The position numbers and the translations under genes are program-made. 64,000 nt of DNA from Citrobacter amalonaticus (GTDB taxonomy: Bacteria > Pseudomonadota > Gammaproteobacteria > Enterobacterales > Enterobacteriaceae), in the NCBI RefSeq assembly GCF_002918555.1, contig NZ_PQMB01000001.1, positions 558,087-622,086 on the forward strand. Direction: 5' to 3'. Shown piece after piece: positions 41,453-50,652 of the stretch. A model generated the notes under the pieces. It made no database searches. It saw nothing but the letters and a program-made list of their open reading frames with translations, and had not been told where the DNA came from. The first letter of the stretch is position 1. Each line of letters begins with the position of its first letter.

Positions 41453-42592
41453 TTATCCTTCTGGATTGGTAGATTGAGGTACATCGCTGGCGTGTGTCTG
41501 GAGATATTTCAACAACGTACGGTCTTCCACCGGATTAAGCCGGTAGTAGGTGGACATGGATTTCAGTCCGGCGATCCAGCCATTCGCGGAATAGCGGGTC
41601 GGCGGCGGCGTGCTGTGGCAGGCGCTACAGGTGGATTGCAACATCTGATCGGCATATTGCCAGAGGGGGTCAATATTGTCGGTAAAACCCTCCGCAGAGC
41701 TCCAGGCCATTACGCTGACCTGCTGCCACTCCTGATGTGACTCCGGATCAACCTGAGTTTGCTGAACCTTCACGTTGCTCATCAGCGAGGCATCTAATAC
41801 GGCAGCGAAAACGCGTTTACCCATATACTGGGTAATCACCCGTCCACGTCCTTTGCTTTCCCGCCAGCCGGTCAGCTCTATCTGAACGTTTTTCCCTTCT
41901 CTTTTCAGCACACGCACTTGTGTTGCCGGGTACAGCATGGCTTTACCTGCCGGACTCTCTGCTGTCGCAGTCAGTGATTTTTCGCCTAACGAATACAGCG
42001 TCGTCGCCGTGGGTAACTGCTCACCCTGACGCTGCAGCTGCTTGTAACGATCGCGAAAACCGCTGCTCATATCGGGTTTGTGATGGGCAATGCCTTTGTG
42101 GCAATCAATGCAGTTACTGTCTTTTACCGCCGCCGCGGTCATTTGTGCCGCCGCATTCGCAGACTGTTTAGCGTGGTCCATCGCTTCATAGCGGTGACAC
42201 GATTTACAGGCGGCAGAATTATTGGCGCTCATCCGCGCCCATTCCCGCTGCGCCAGTTCCGCACGCTTAAGACTGAATTTTTCAGGTGTCTCGATCGACG
42301 GTGAGATAAGGGTGTGGTACAGATCGTTTAACGCTTCTGTCTTACGCACCAGGGTCGGAACAATACCCGGTGGAATGTGGCAATCCTTACATTCTGCGCG
42401 AACGCCAGAGGCATTCCGGAAATGCACGCTGGTTTTATATTCCTCCCCCGCCGTCCCCATCGAATGGCACGATAAACAAAATTCAGTCGTGCTGGTGTAA
42501 TGTACGCCCTGCCACGTTCCCCAAATGGCGATGGCCATTGCGACTGCCCCGCCGAATGCGCCCCAAAGTGCGCTTTTTCTTATCCACGACAT
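41453..42592 (-). CDS. torC: Pentaheme c-type cytochrome TorC (NapC/NirT family)
   Basis: Membrane-anchored quinol dehydrogenase that passes electrons to periplasmic TorA. The 379 residues have one N-terminal anchor (about 8-28), four heme sites in the NapC-like part (CLSCH at 39-43, CKDCH, CKSCH, CIDCH) and a fifth, CSACH, in the C-terminal domain typical of TorC. The ATG at 42592 (MSWIRK) has GGAGG six bases upstream; an ATG 12 bases earlier overlaps that site. First gene of torCAD. Confidence 0.93.
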   Translation of the reverse strand: MSWIRKSALWGAFGGAVAMAIAIWGTWQGVHYTSTTEFCLSCHSMGTAGEEYKTSVHFRNASGVRAECKDCHIPPGIVPTLVRKTEALNDLYHTLISPSIETPEKFSLKRAELAQREWARMSANNSAACKSCHRYEAMDHAKQSANAAAQMTAAAVKDSNCIDCHKGIAHHKPDMSSGFRDRYKQLQRQGEQLPTATTLYSLGEKSLTATAESPAGKAMLYPATQVRVLKREGKNVQIELTGWRESKGRGRVITQYMGKRVFAAVLDASLMSNVKVQQTQVDPESHQEWQQVSVMAWSSAEGFTDNIDPLWQYADQMLQSTCSACHSTPPPTRYSANGWIAGLKSMSTYYRLNPVEDRTLLKYLQTHASDVPQSTNPEG

Positions 42593-42604
42593 ACTTGCCT
42601 CCAT

Positions 42605-42758
42605 TATTTTAATAGCGACACGCTAAGGGATATTAAAAATCAAAAATAGAGACACTGAAGGCGGGTTGTAGGAACAGCACCTACTCTATGAGGCGCATCA
42701 AAATAGTGGCAAACAGAAAGTCGTAATATGCCGACACTATTTTAATAAGGAATTTCTC
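42605..42758. promoter_or_regulatory. torC-mocR divergent promoter with repeated AATAGnGnC motifs
   Basis: Four copies of a ten-base motif: AATAGCGACA (42611), AATAGAGACA (42645) and AATAGTGGCA (42702) on the plus strand, and AATAGTGTCG (minus, 42732-42741). Direct repeats of this kind are typical MocR targets. A GTAGG-N7-CCTAC dyad lies at 42668-42684. No TorR box was recognised. Confidence 0.55.
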
Positions 42759-44231
42759 ATGCTGGCACTGTCTCTCAACAGAGAAAACCGCACTCCACTG
42801 CAATTGCAGATATTCCAATTTTATTTCCAGGCTATTCAGCAGGGAGATTTGCTTTGCGGGGACAAACTTCCCTCTATCCGTGAGCAAGCACAGGCGTTAA
42901 ATGTCGCCAAAATTACGGTGATTATGGCGTATGAAAAGCTTATGACGGCAGGTTTTATTAAGAGCCGACAGGGTGTCGGCTACGAAGTGATCTTTACGAC
43001 GCCTGTGCGCTGTCCACCAGTACACGTATCTGCTGCAGAAGGCTCTCCGCCAGCAAAGCCCAGACCTGCGGGAGCTTCCACCGATGTCTACGGTGAGATG
43101 GGCCGGGAGGTCTATTGCCGGATGGGCGTTCCCGATCCCAATGCCTTCCCCTGGTCAAGCTGGCGTAAATGGAATAATGCCCCCAGCGTCCTGAAGGAAC
43201 AATTATTGACTCGTTATCATTCACCAAATGGATTGTTTTCATTGCGTGAGCAAATGGTCAGATATCTTAATTTGTCCCGGGGCATTATTACCCGCGCAGA
43301 GAACATTATTATTACTAATGGGATTCAGGAAGGGTTATCGCTGCTCAGCCAGATATTTATTATTCATCATGCGGTATCTCAGAAAAAAAAGTGTCATGTT
43401 GTGACCGAGTCCCCTTGTTATTCTGGCGCATGGCACTTGTTTAATTATTACGGCGCAGATATTACCCCCGTGGCAGTAGATAACCATGGGCTACGCACAG
43501 ATAATTTACCAGAGCATGAAACCCAGCTTTGCTATGTGACGCCAGCGCATCAATATCCGATGGGGAATGTCCTTTCGTTAGAACGGCGAAAGTCATTACT
43601 GACGTGGGCACAGCGCGTTGGCGCCTACATCATTGAAGATGACTATGACGCCGTGTTTACCTACGGAGCGAACCCCCTTCCGGCACTGAAGGCCATGGAT
43701 TATCACAATCGGGTTATCTATATGGGGACATTCTCAAAAACGCTGGGACCGGGAGTGCGTCTTGGCTATCTCGTTTGCCCTGATGAGCTTCTGTCAGCCG
43801 TCCAGAATATGAAAGCGCTCAATAACAACGGCAGCCAGTGGTTATTACAGCAGTTTTTAGCCGAACTCATGCAAAACCAGGTGTTTTATACCCATCTTGG
43901 CAAGCTGGTCTGCAACTATGCAGCACGTCTTACGCTATTGCGCGATGGCCTTTCCGCTCTGTTTCCTGAGGGGAAAATCAATGGCGCGACGGCGGGTCTG
44001 CATCTCTCCTTACGCCTTGCCAGATCCCCTGAGGCGATCGCGAAATGGCAAGCGCACTGTCTGCAGGCAGGTATTCGTTTTGACACGCTACAGGATATTG
44101 AAAACGGCTCAGAAGACGCCTGGCGGAAAGAGAACCGCGACGCAGTCATGTTTTTCGGCTTTGGCGGGTTGCAGATACAGCAGATAAGCAGGGTGCTGAC
44201 GGTACTGGAGCAGGCATTATTACAGCCCTGA
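42759..44231 (+). CDS. MocR-family PLP-binding transcriptional regulator
   Basis: 490 residues: a GntR winged helix (about 1-75, LPSIREQAQALNVAKITVIMAYEKL) joined by a linker to a fold-type I aminotransferase-like domain. The PLP Schiff-base lysine is K327 in GTFSKTLGPGVRLGY; the cofactor-pyridine aspartate segment is EDDYDAVF (293-300), where most MocR proteins have DDYDSEF. It diverges from torCAD across 166 bp, so it most likely controls torCAD, itself or both. The effector, perhaps PLP plus an amine or amino acid, is unknown. It is not part of the E. coli yeiP-yeiQ region. A hairpin follows. Confidence 0.85.
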   Translation: MLALSLNRENRTPLQLQIFQFYFQAIQQGDLLCGDKLPSIREQAQALNVAKITVIMAYEKLMTAGFIKSRQGVGYEVIFTTPVRCPPVHVSAAEGSPPAKPRPAGASTDVYGEMGREVYCRMGVPDPNAFPWSSWRKWNNAPSVLKEQLLTRYHSPNGLFSLREQMVRYLNLSRGIITRAENIIITNGIQEGLSLLSQIFIIHHAVSQKKKCHVVTESPCYSGAWHLFNYYGADITPVAVDNHGLRTDNLPEHETQLCYVTPAHQYPMGNVLSLERRKSLLTWAQRVGAYIIEDDYDAVFTYGANPLPALKAMDYHNRVIYMGTFSKTLGPGVRLGYLVCPDELLSAVQNMKALNNNGSQWLLQQFLAELMQNQVFYTHLGKLVCNYAARLTLLRDGLSALFPEGKINGATAGLHLSLRLARSPEAIAKWQAHCLQAGIRFDTLQDIENGSEDAWRKENRDAVMFFGFGGLQIQQISRVLTVLEQALLQP

Positions 44232-44237
44232 CGATGA

Positions 44238-44270
44238 ACAGGGATCGAGCCTGCCGCTCAATCCCTGTTG
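44238..44270 (+). terminator. Stem-loop after the MocR gene
   Basis: AACAGGGAT/ATCCCTGTT outer stem with GAGC/GCTC inner stem; no T-tract. The rest of the 290-bp gap to yeiQ holds no recognised gene or site. Confidence 0.6.
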
Positions 44271-44521
44271 GCGACATTACAGCAGATCGCGGTACTCCGT
44301 TTGCTTCAGTTTTGTTTCGTCTCACCTTATAAGTTGTTATACCAGACAGGCATTAATTCAGGACGCTCACCCTCCAGCCTTTCACTCTCCGCCCGGCGAA
44401 AGCGAGAAGATTGATTGATCCAGGTCACACTCCCCGGATAAATACGGCACACCAATTCAATTTGTTGTCATATAACTTTACACTGGCATTGTTAATTATT
44501 GGTTAATCAGGTGTGTATTTA

Positions 44522-45988
44522 ATGACAACAATTGCCTCAGCAACGCTGCCGAAAGACGTACAAACTCCACGCTACGACCGCCAGCAGCTGCAAACGCGAA
44601 TCGTACACTTTGGCTTTGGCGCTTTTCATCGCGCCCATCAGGCGCTACTCACCGACCGGGTACTGAACGCACAGGGCGGCGACTGGGGCATTTGCGAGAT
44701 CAGCTTGTTTAGCGGCGCCCCGCTGATGAGCCAGCTTCGCGCACAGGATCATCTGTATACCGTGTTAGAGAAAGGTGCCGACGGCAACCAGGCCATTGTT
44801 ATTGGTGCGATCAATGAATGTCTGAATGCAGAGCTGGATTCCCTGGCGGCGATCGTGGAAAAATTCTGCGAGCCGCAGGTGGCGATTGTTTCTCTGACCA
44901 TCACCGAGAAAGGCTACTGCATTGACCCGGCAACAGGCGCGCTTGACCTCACCAACCCGCGTATCATCCACGATCTCCGGCATCCGGACGCGCCTCACTC
45001 AGCGCCGGGGATTCTGGTGGAGGCGCTGCATCGTCGCCGCGAGCGGGGATTATCGCCCTTTACCGTCCTTTCCTGCGATAACATTCCGGATAACGGGCAG
45101 GTGGTTAAACATGCCGTACTGGGAATGGCGGAGCAGCGCTCACCCGAACTGGCCGCGTGGATCGAAAAGCACGTCAGCTTTCCGGGTACCATGGTTGACC
45201 GTATTGTCCCGGCCGCCACTGAAGAGTCTCTGCAGGAGATTGCCCGTGAACTTAGCGTTACCGACCCCTGCGCCATCAGCTGTGAGCCCTTTATCCAATG
45301 GGTCGTGGAAGATCGCTTTGTCGCCGGTCGACCGGCATGGGAAGCAGCTGGCGTACAGATGGTCAGCGATGTCTTACCGTGGGAGGAGATGAAACTGCGT
45401 ATGCTGAACGGCAGCCACTCTTTCCTCGCGTATCTGGGCTACCTGGCCGGATTCCGGCATATTAACGACTGTATGCAGGATAGCGCCTTTTGTGAAGCGG
45501 CATACCGCCTTATGATGCAGGAGCAGGCGCCCACCCTGCGTATCACCGGAGTAGATATACCGGGATACGCAGAAAGCCTGATCGCCCGCTTTACCAACCC
45601 GGCGCTGAAACATAAAACCTGGCAAATTGCGATGGATGGAAGTCAGAAACTCCCGCAGCGAATGCTCGCGGGTATCCGGATCCATCTCCAGCGTCAAAGC
45701 GAATGGCCGCTGTTGGCATTAGGGGTTGCGGCCTGGATGCGTTACGTCAGCGGCGTGGATGATGCGGGCGTAGTTATTGATGTTCGCGACCCGCTGAACG
45801 ACAAAATTCGTGCCATCGTCGAAACCAGCAGTGAACACGATCGCGTTGCTGCCCTGCTCTCCCTGCAGGAAATTTTTGGCACTGATTTACCACAAAACCC
45901 ACAATTTGTTCAGGCCATTATGCTGGCGTGGCAGCGTCTTACTCAGCATGGCGCTTACCAGGCGATGGTTGAGACGTTAAAAATTTAA
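44522..45988 (+). CDS. yeiQ: Mannitol dehydrogenase-family oxidoreductase YeiQ
   Basis: NAD-dependent polyol/uronate dehydrogenase of 488 residues, related to UxuB and mannitol 2-dehydrogenases. The Rossmann start IVHFGFGAFHRAHQALLTD and the active-site ITEKGYCID and LRMLNGSHSFLAYLGYL (catalytic lysine in EEMKLRMLNGSH) are intact. The ATG at 44522 (MTTIAS) gives E. coli length; a GTG nine bases before is an alternative. Substrate unproven; fructuronate-like acids are the family norm. Followed by a terminator-like hairpin. Confidence 0.92.
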   Translation: MTTIASATLPKDVQTPRYDRQQLQTRIVHFGFGAFHRAHQALLTDRVLNAQGGDWGICEISLFSGAPLMSQLRAQDHLYTVLEKGADGNQAIVIGAINECLNAELDSLAAIVEKFCEPQVAIVSLTITEKGYCIDPATGALDLTNPRIIHDLRHPDAPHSAPGILVEALHRRRERGLSPFTVLSCDNIPDNGQVVKHAVLGMAEQRSPELAAWIEKHVSFPGTMVDRIVPAATEESLQEIARELSVTDPCAISCEPFIQWVVEDRFVAGRPAWEAAGVQMVSDVLPWEEMKLRMLNGSHSFLAYLGYLAGFRHINDCMQDSAFCEAAYRLMMQEQAPTLRITGVDIPGYAESLIARFTNPALKHKTWQIAMDGSQKLPQRMLAGIRIHLQRQSEWPLLALGVAAWMRYVSGVDDAGVVIDVRDPLNDKIRAIVETSSEHDRVAALLSLQEIFGTDLPQNPQFVQAIMLAWQRLTQHGAYQAMVETLKI

Positions 45989-46006
45989 CAATTTCTGCTA
46001 TTAACA

Positions 46007-46040
46007 CGGACGAAGTTCTTCTTCGTCCGCCCTTTCCTTC
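46007..46040 (+). terminator. Terminator after yeiQ
   Basis: CGGACGAAG-TTCTT-CTTCGTCCG stem followed by a pyrimidine-rich CCCTTTCCTTCTCTTTT tract. Confidence 0.75.
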
Positions 46041-46106
46041 TCTTTTCTGCTATTTTTAGCCAGGATTATCCGCAACGTTACTGTATTACTCTCTTCTGGA
46101 GCAGAT

Positions 46107-47093
46107 GTGACTAAAACTAACCTCATTACCGGTTTCCTCGGCAGCGGTAAAACAACCTCAATTCTGCATCTGCTTGCTCATAAAGATCCGGCGGAAAAAT
46201 GGGCGGTACTGGTTAATGAATTTGGCGAAGTGGGTATTGATGGTGCGCTACTCGCTGACAGCGGCGCTCTGCTCAAGGAGATCCCCGGTGGCTGCATGTG
46301 CTGCGTCAACGGGTTACCGATGCAGGTTGGACTTAATACCCTGTTGCGTCAGGGAAACCCCGATCGTCTGCTGATAGAACCAACCGGGTTGGGTCATCCC
46401 AAACAGATCCTCGACCTGCTGACCGCCCCCGTTTATGAGCCGTGGATCGACCTGCGCGCGACGCTGTGTATCCTCGATCCGCGTATGCTGCTGGATGAAA
46501 AAAGCGCAACTAATGATAACTTCCGCGATCAGCTTGCTGCGGCCGATATCATTGTCGCGAATAAATCCGATCGCGCCTCGGCAGAAAGCGAAAGCGCCCT
46601 GCAACGCTGGTGGCAACAATCTGGTAATAATCGCCAGCTGATCCATACCGTGCAGGGCAAAATTGACGGTCAGTTGCTGGACCTGCCGCGTCTGAATCGG
46701 GCTGAACTTCCGGCAAGCACCGCACATTCTCACAGCCACGCCGAAAAAAGAGGGCTTGCCGCACTGAGCCTGCCTGCGCAACAGCGCTGGCGTCGAAGCC
46801 TGAACAGCGGTCAGGGCCATCAGGCATGCGGCTGGATTTTCGATGCCGATACCATATTTGACACGATTGGCCTGCTGGAATGGGCGCGCCTTGCCCCCGT
46901 CGGGCGGGTGAAAGGTGTGATGCGTATTACTGAAGGACTGGTGCGTATTAACCGCCAGGGCGATGACCTGCATATTGAGACGCAAAACGTCGCACCGCCG
47001 GATAGCCGTATCGAACTCATCTCCAGTACGGACATCGACTGGAACATGCTGCAATCCGCACTGTTGAAGCTTCGTTTAGCTGATAACGCGTAA
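46107..47093 (+). CDS. yeiR: Zinc-binding GTPase YeiR (COG0523)
   Basis: Metal-linked G3E GTPase of 328 residues, proposed metallochaperone for zinc homeostasis. P-loop GFLGSGKTT (9-17), the metal motif GGCMCC (C63, C65, C66), the guanine motif NKSD (152-155) and a histidine patch HSHSH (207-211) are visible. The start is GTG at 46107, with GGAG six bases upstream. Confidence 0.94.
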   Translation: MTKTNLITGFLGSGKTTSILHLLAHKDPAEKWAVLVNEFGEVGIDGALLADSGALLKEIPGGCMCCVNGLPMQVGLNTLLRQGNPDRLLIEPTGLGHPKQILDLLTAPVYEPWIDLRATLCILDPRMLLDEKSATNDNFRDQLAAADIIVANKSDRASAESESALQRWWQQSGNNRQLIHTVQGKIDGQLLDLPRLNRAELPASTAHSHSHAEKRGLAALSLPAQQRWRRSLNSGQGHQACGWIFDADTIFDTIGLLEWARLAPVGRVKGVMRITEGLVRINRQGDDLHIETQNVAPPDSRIELISSTDIDWNMLQSALLKLRLADNA

Positions 47094-47130
47094 GGTTGCC
47101 TGCGATTAATTCATCGACGATATGACTGAT

Positions 47131-47844
47131 ATGAAAACCCGGCTACCCCTGATACTTCTGCTCAATATTGCAGGTCTGGCACTGTTCCTTTCCTGGTATA
47201 TTCCCGCTAACCACGGATTCTGGTTTCCTGTCGACTCAGGGATCTTCTACTTCTTTAACCACAAACTGGTCGAGAGTCCGTCTTTTCTCTGGCTGGTAGC
47301 TATCAGTAACAACCGGGCTTTTGACGGCTGCTCGCTGCTGGCGATGGGCTGCCTGATGCTGAGCTTCTGGTATAAAGAGACGCCCGTTGGTCGTCGGCGG
47401 ATCGTCATTATCGGTCTGGTCATGCTGTTAACGGCTGTGGTGATTAATCAGCTGGGCCAGGCACTTCTTCCGGTGAAACGCCCCAGCCCGACGCTGACCT
47501 TTGAGAATATCCATCGCGTAAGCGAACTGCTGCATATTCCCACGAAAGATGCTTCCAGAGACAGTTTTCCGGGCGATCACGGGATGATGTTGCTTATTTT
47601 TTCCGCGTTCATGCTGCGTTATTTCGGAAAAACAGCAGGCCTTATCGGCCTTATTATATTTGTGGTTTTCGCGTTTCCGCGCGTGATGATTGGCGCACAC
47701 TGGTTCACTGATATCGTAGTCGGTTCACTGACCGTCGTGCTGATTGGTTTACCCTGGTGGTTGATGACACCATTAAGCGATCGCTTAATATCCTTCTTCG
47801 ACCATTACCTTCCGGGTAAAAACAAACAAATTTTAAACAAATAA
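47131..47844 (+). CDS. lpxT: Lipid A 1-diphosphate synthase LpxT
   Basis: Inner-membrane PAP2-family enzyme that moves a phosphate from undecaprenyl diphosphate to lipid A at the periplasmic face. Six spans and the three phosphatase motifs are seen: KRPSPTLTF, SFPGDHGMM and RVMIGAHWFTD. The ATG at 47131 gives the 237-residue E. coli length; an in-frame ATG nine bases earlier is equally possible, since no ribosome site is clear. In E. coli its activity is inhibited by PmrR. Confidence 0.92.
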   Translation: MKTRLPLILLLNIAGLALFLSWYIPANHGFWFPVDSGIFYFFNHKLVESPSFLWLVAISNNRAFDGCSLLAMGCLMLSFWYKETPVGRRRIVIIGLVMLLTAVVINQLGQALLPVKRPSPTLTFENIHRVSELLHIPTKDASRDSFPGDHGMMLLIFSAFMLRYFGKTAGLIGLIIFVVFAFPRVMIGAHWFTDIVVGSLTVVLIGLPWWLMTPLSDRLISFFDHYLPGKNKQILNK

Positions 47845-47859
47845 CGCAGAGAAATTAAC

Positions 47860-47896
47860 ATCGCCATCCTGACTCATTCTGAAATCTGATGGCGAT
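47860..47896 (+). terminator. Stem-loop after lpxT
   Basis: ATCGCCATC/GATGGCGAT stem with a 19-base loop and a weak T-tail. Confidence 0.5.
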
Positions 47897-48258
47897 TTAA
47901 AGCAAATAATCACTTTGATTGTCATTTTTTGTCATCAAATTCATGATAAAAATGAATGAATTGCATATTTTCTCGCCTTTTTGTACTTAATTTAACCTTT
48001 GCCGTTTTTTTACTTTTCGTATCACATTTTCTTATAAAAAATCAGGCAAAATCACTCGCAATGGCAGGAACGATAGGGTAATCTCAAACACGTTTTACCT
48101 CGCCGGGTAATTATTCTCAATGCGAATAAATTTGTGCGTTCTGCCACACTTTTGCGCTTCAGGAATTGTCTCTTCGCGCGCGGGTAATTAGTCTCGTCAC
48201 GTTTGGCAATTTTTATAACGATATTTATCGTTAAGGACTTCAAGGGAAAACAAACAAC
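47897..48258 (+). promoter_or_regulatory. AT-rich mepS upstream region
   Basis: About 360 bp without a credible gene. It is strongly AT-rich to about 48060, then becomes GC-balanced as a leader. The long leader before mepS suggests post-transcriptional control. No specific operator was recognised. Confidence 0.4.
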
Positions 48259-48825
48259 ATGGTCAAATCTCAACCGATTTTGAGATATATCTTGCGCGGA
48301 ATTCCCGCGATAGCAGTTGCGGTTCTGCTTTCTGCATGTAGCACGACGAACACCGCAAAGAATGTGCATTCTGAGACGCATGCTGTGGTTAAAGATAACT
48401 CTTCACTGCAAGCCTCTCAGGATGAATTTGAAAATATGGTGCGTAATCTCGATGTCAAATCGCGGATTATGGATCAGTATGCTGACTGGAAAGGTGTGCG
48501 TTACCGCCTGGGCGGCAGCACCAAGAAAGGTATCGATTGTTCCAGCTTTGTGCAACGTACCTTCCGTGAACAGTTTGGTTTAGAACTACCGCGTTCAACT
48601 TATGAACAGCAGGAAATGGGAAAATCCGTTTCGCGCAGTAATCTGCGTACGGGCGATCTGGTTCTGTTCCGCGCGGGCTCAACCGGACGTCATGTCGGCA
48701 TCTATATTGGCAACAATCAGTTTGTCCACGCCTCAACCAGCAGCGGCGTCATTATCTCCAGTATGAGTGAACCTTACTGGAATAAACGATATAACGAAGC
48801 GCGACGGGTTCTGAGCCGTAGTTAA
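48259..48825 (+). CDS. mepS: Murein DD-endopeptidase/LD-carboxypeptidase MepS (Spr)
   Basis: Outer-membrane lipoprotein that cuts meso-DAP-D-Ala crosslinks so new peptidoglycan can be inserted; degraded by NlpI-Prc. The 188 residues have a lipobox LLSAC with lipidated C27. An NlpC/P60 domain follows, with catalytic C94 (GIDCSSFV), H145 (RHVGIYIG) and H157 (QFVHAS). A terminator follows. Confidence 0.97.
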   Translation: MVKSQPILRYILRGIPAIAVAVLLSACSTTNTAKNVHSETHAVVKDNSSLQASQDEFENMVRNLDVKSRIMDQYADWKGVRYRLGGSTKKGIDCSSFVQRTFREQFGLELPRSTYEQQEMGKSVSRSNLRTGDLVLFRAGSTGRHVGIYIGNNQFVHASTSSGVIISSMSEPYWNKRYNEARRVLSRS

Positions 48826-48872
48826 TCGTCAAATTGCTATCCCTTGGCTATCCTTGACGAGCGAAATACGAG

Positions 48873-48899
48873 AGCACTGTTTTTCAGCAGTGCTTTTTT
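48873..48899 (+). terminator. mepS terminator
   Basis: AGCACTG/CAGTGCT stem with an eight-base loop, followed by TTTTT. Confidence 0.85.
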
Positions 48900-49015
48900 C
48901 CGTTGTATACCTGATACCCCGCAGAAAAGTATGACTACACGAAGTAATCCAGGCTATAGTCTTGTAAATTAATCAGTTTAACGCCAGTAGCCCGTTCAGG
49001 ATAAATCCAGCAATC

Positions 49016-50572
49016 ATGCTCACAGCCGCCTCGCCTTCCGGTCGAAAAATCTTGCTCACCTGCATTCTTTCGGGGGTCGTGATTGCTTTAATTGTTAGCA
49101 GCTTACAGTTTTTCGTGTCGTGGCATAAGCGAGAGGCAAAGTACGATACCTTAATTACCGATCTTCACCATTATCTGGACAGCTATTTCGCGGACCTCAA
49201 AGCAACCACCGACATTCTACAACCGCTGACCTTCAATACCTGTGAACAGGTTTCTGCTGAACTTACCTCTCGCGCGGCATTCAGTCTCAATGTCAGGGCT
49301 TTTTTGCTGGTAAAAGATACCCGGGTATTTTGCTCATCCGCCACCGGACCAATGGATACGAAGTTAAATGAACTGATCCCCATCTTTGATATCAACAAAG
49401 CAATCGATATGGCGATCCTGTCCGGTACGCCAATGATGCCCGATAAACCCGCGATGGTAATCTGGTATCGCAATCCGCTGCTCGTCAGGAGCGGAGTATT
49501 TACCTCGCTGAACATCAATCTGACGCCTTATCTTCTCTATACATCCCGGCAGGAGGATTTTGACGGCATCGCACTGATTGTCGGTAATACCGTGCTGTCA
49601 ACCTTCTCTGACCACCTGCTGACCGTTGATGAACTGCCCACCCAGCCTGCGCGTGAGGCGAAGGTTGCCGGCGTTCCGCTCACCATCAGACTCTATGCGA
49701 CAAACTGGATTTGGTCTGATTTATGGTACGCCCTGCTGCTGGGGGGAATGACCGGTACGATTGCTGGCCTGCTCGGTTATTACATTCTGACCACTCGCCT
49801 GCGACCCGGCAGAGAGATCCTGATGGCTATCAAGCGCGAGCAGTTTTATGTGGTGTATCAGCCAGTGGTGGACACCCGATCGCTGCAGGTGACAGGACTG
49901 GAAGTGCTGTTACGCTGGAAACACCCGACATCCGGCGAAATCCCACCGGACGCGTTTATCCATTATGCAGAAGCGCAGCAGATGATCGTGCCGTTGACAC
50001 AGCACCTCTTTGAGCTGGTGAGCCGTGATGCCCCCTCGCTGCAAAAAGTACTCCCTGCCGGAGTGAAATTTGGTATCAATATCGCCCCTGACCATTTGCA
50101 TAATCCCTGTTTTAAAGAAGATGTACGGCGCTTAAATGACGCATTACCGGCAAATTATTTCCAGGTTGTTCTGGAAATTACCGAACGCGATATGCTTAAA
50201 CAAAATGAAGCGTCTAAGCTCTTTGAATGGTTACATTCCGCGGGCTTTGAAATTGCGATTGATGATTTTGGCACGGGTCATAGCGCTCTTATCTATCTGG
50301 AACGTTTCACGCTGGATTACCTGAAAATTGATCGCGGCTTTGTTAATGCAATTGGTACAGAGACGGTGACCTCTCCGGTACTGGATGCCGTACTGACGCT
50401 CGCAAAGCGCCTCAATATGCTGACGGTGGCTGAGGGGGTGGAAACCCCCGAACAGGCCAGATGGCTTCGCGAGCACGGGGTGAATTTTCTCCAGGGCTAC
50501 TGGATTAGCCGACCGCTTCCCCTTGATGATTTTGTCACCTGGCTTAGTAAACCACACGCTGTGAAGTGGTAA
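49016..50572 (+). CDS. pdeN: Cyclic-di-GMP phosphodiesterase PdeN (Rtn), CSS-EAL
   Basis: Inner-membrane c-di-GMP phosphodiesterase of 518 residues. It has an N-terminal span (about 10-32), a periplasmic CSS domain with the redox cysteines (CEQVS and FCSSATG), a second span (about 240-260) and a C-terminal EAL domain. The signature reads EVLLRW instead of EALLRW, as in E. coli. Metal-site residues are in NIAPDHL, ITERDML, DDFGTGHS and KIDRGF. Likely under DsbA/DsbB redox control like other CSS-EAL proteins. Confidence 0.93.
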   Translation: MLTAASPSGRKILLTCILSGVVIALIVSSLQFFVSWHKREAKYDTLITDLHHYLDSYFADLKATTDILQPLTFNTCEQVSAELTSRAAFSLNVRAFLLVKDTRVFCSSATGPMDTKLNELIPIFDINKAIDMAILSGTPMMPDKPAMVIWYRNPLLVRSGVFTSLNINLTPYLLYTSRQEDFDGIALIVGNTVLSTFSDHLLTVDELPTQPAREAKVAGVPLTIRLYATNWIWSDLWYALLLGGMTGTIAGLLGYYILTTRLRPGREILMAIKREQFYVVYQPVVDTRSLQVTGLEVLLRWKHPTSGEIPPDAFIHYAEAQQMIVPLTQHLFELVSRDAPSLQKVLPAGVKFGINIAPDHLHNPCFKEDVRRLNDALPANYFQVVLEITERDMLKQNEASKLFEWLHSAGFEIAIDDFGTGHSALIYLERFTLDYLKIDRGFVNAIGTETVTSPVLDAVLTLAKRLNMLTVAEGVETPEQARWLREHGVNFLQGYWISRPLPLDDFVTWLSKPHAVKW

Positions 50573-50652
50573 GCCATGCGCACATCCCTTATGATTCAGG
50601 CATGACATCGACCTGACGGCGTCAGGTGATAACAAAAGGAATAACCTTGCAG

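Noticed and set aside
48052-48381. 109-residue minus-strand frame upstream of mepS
   Set aside because: Covers an AT-rich leader and the mepS 5' end; no ribosome site or family features.
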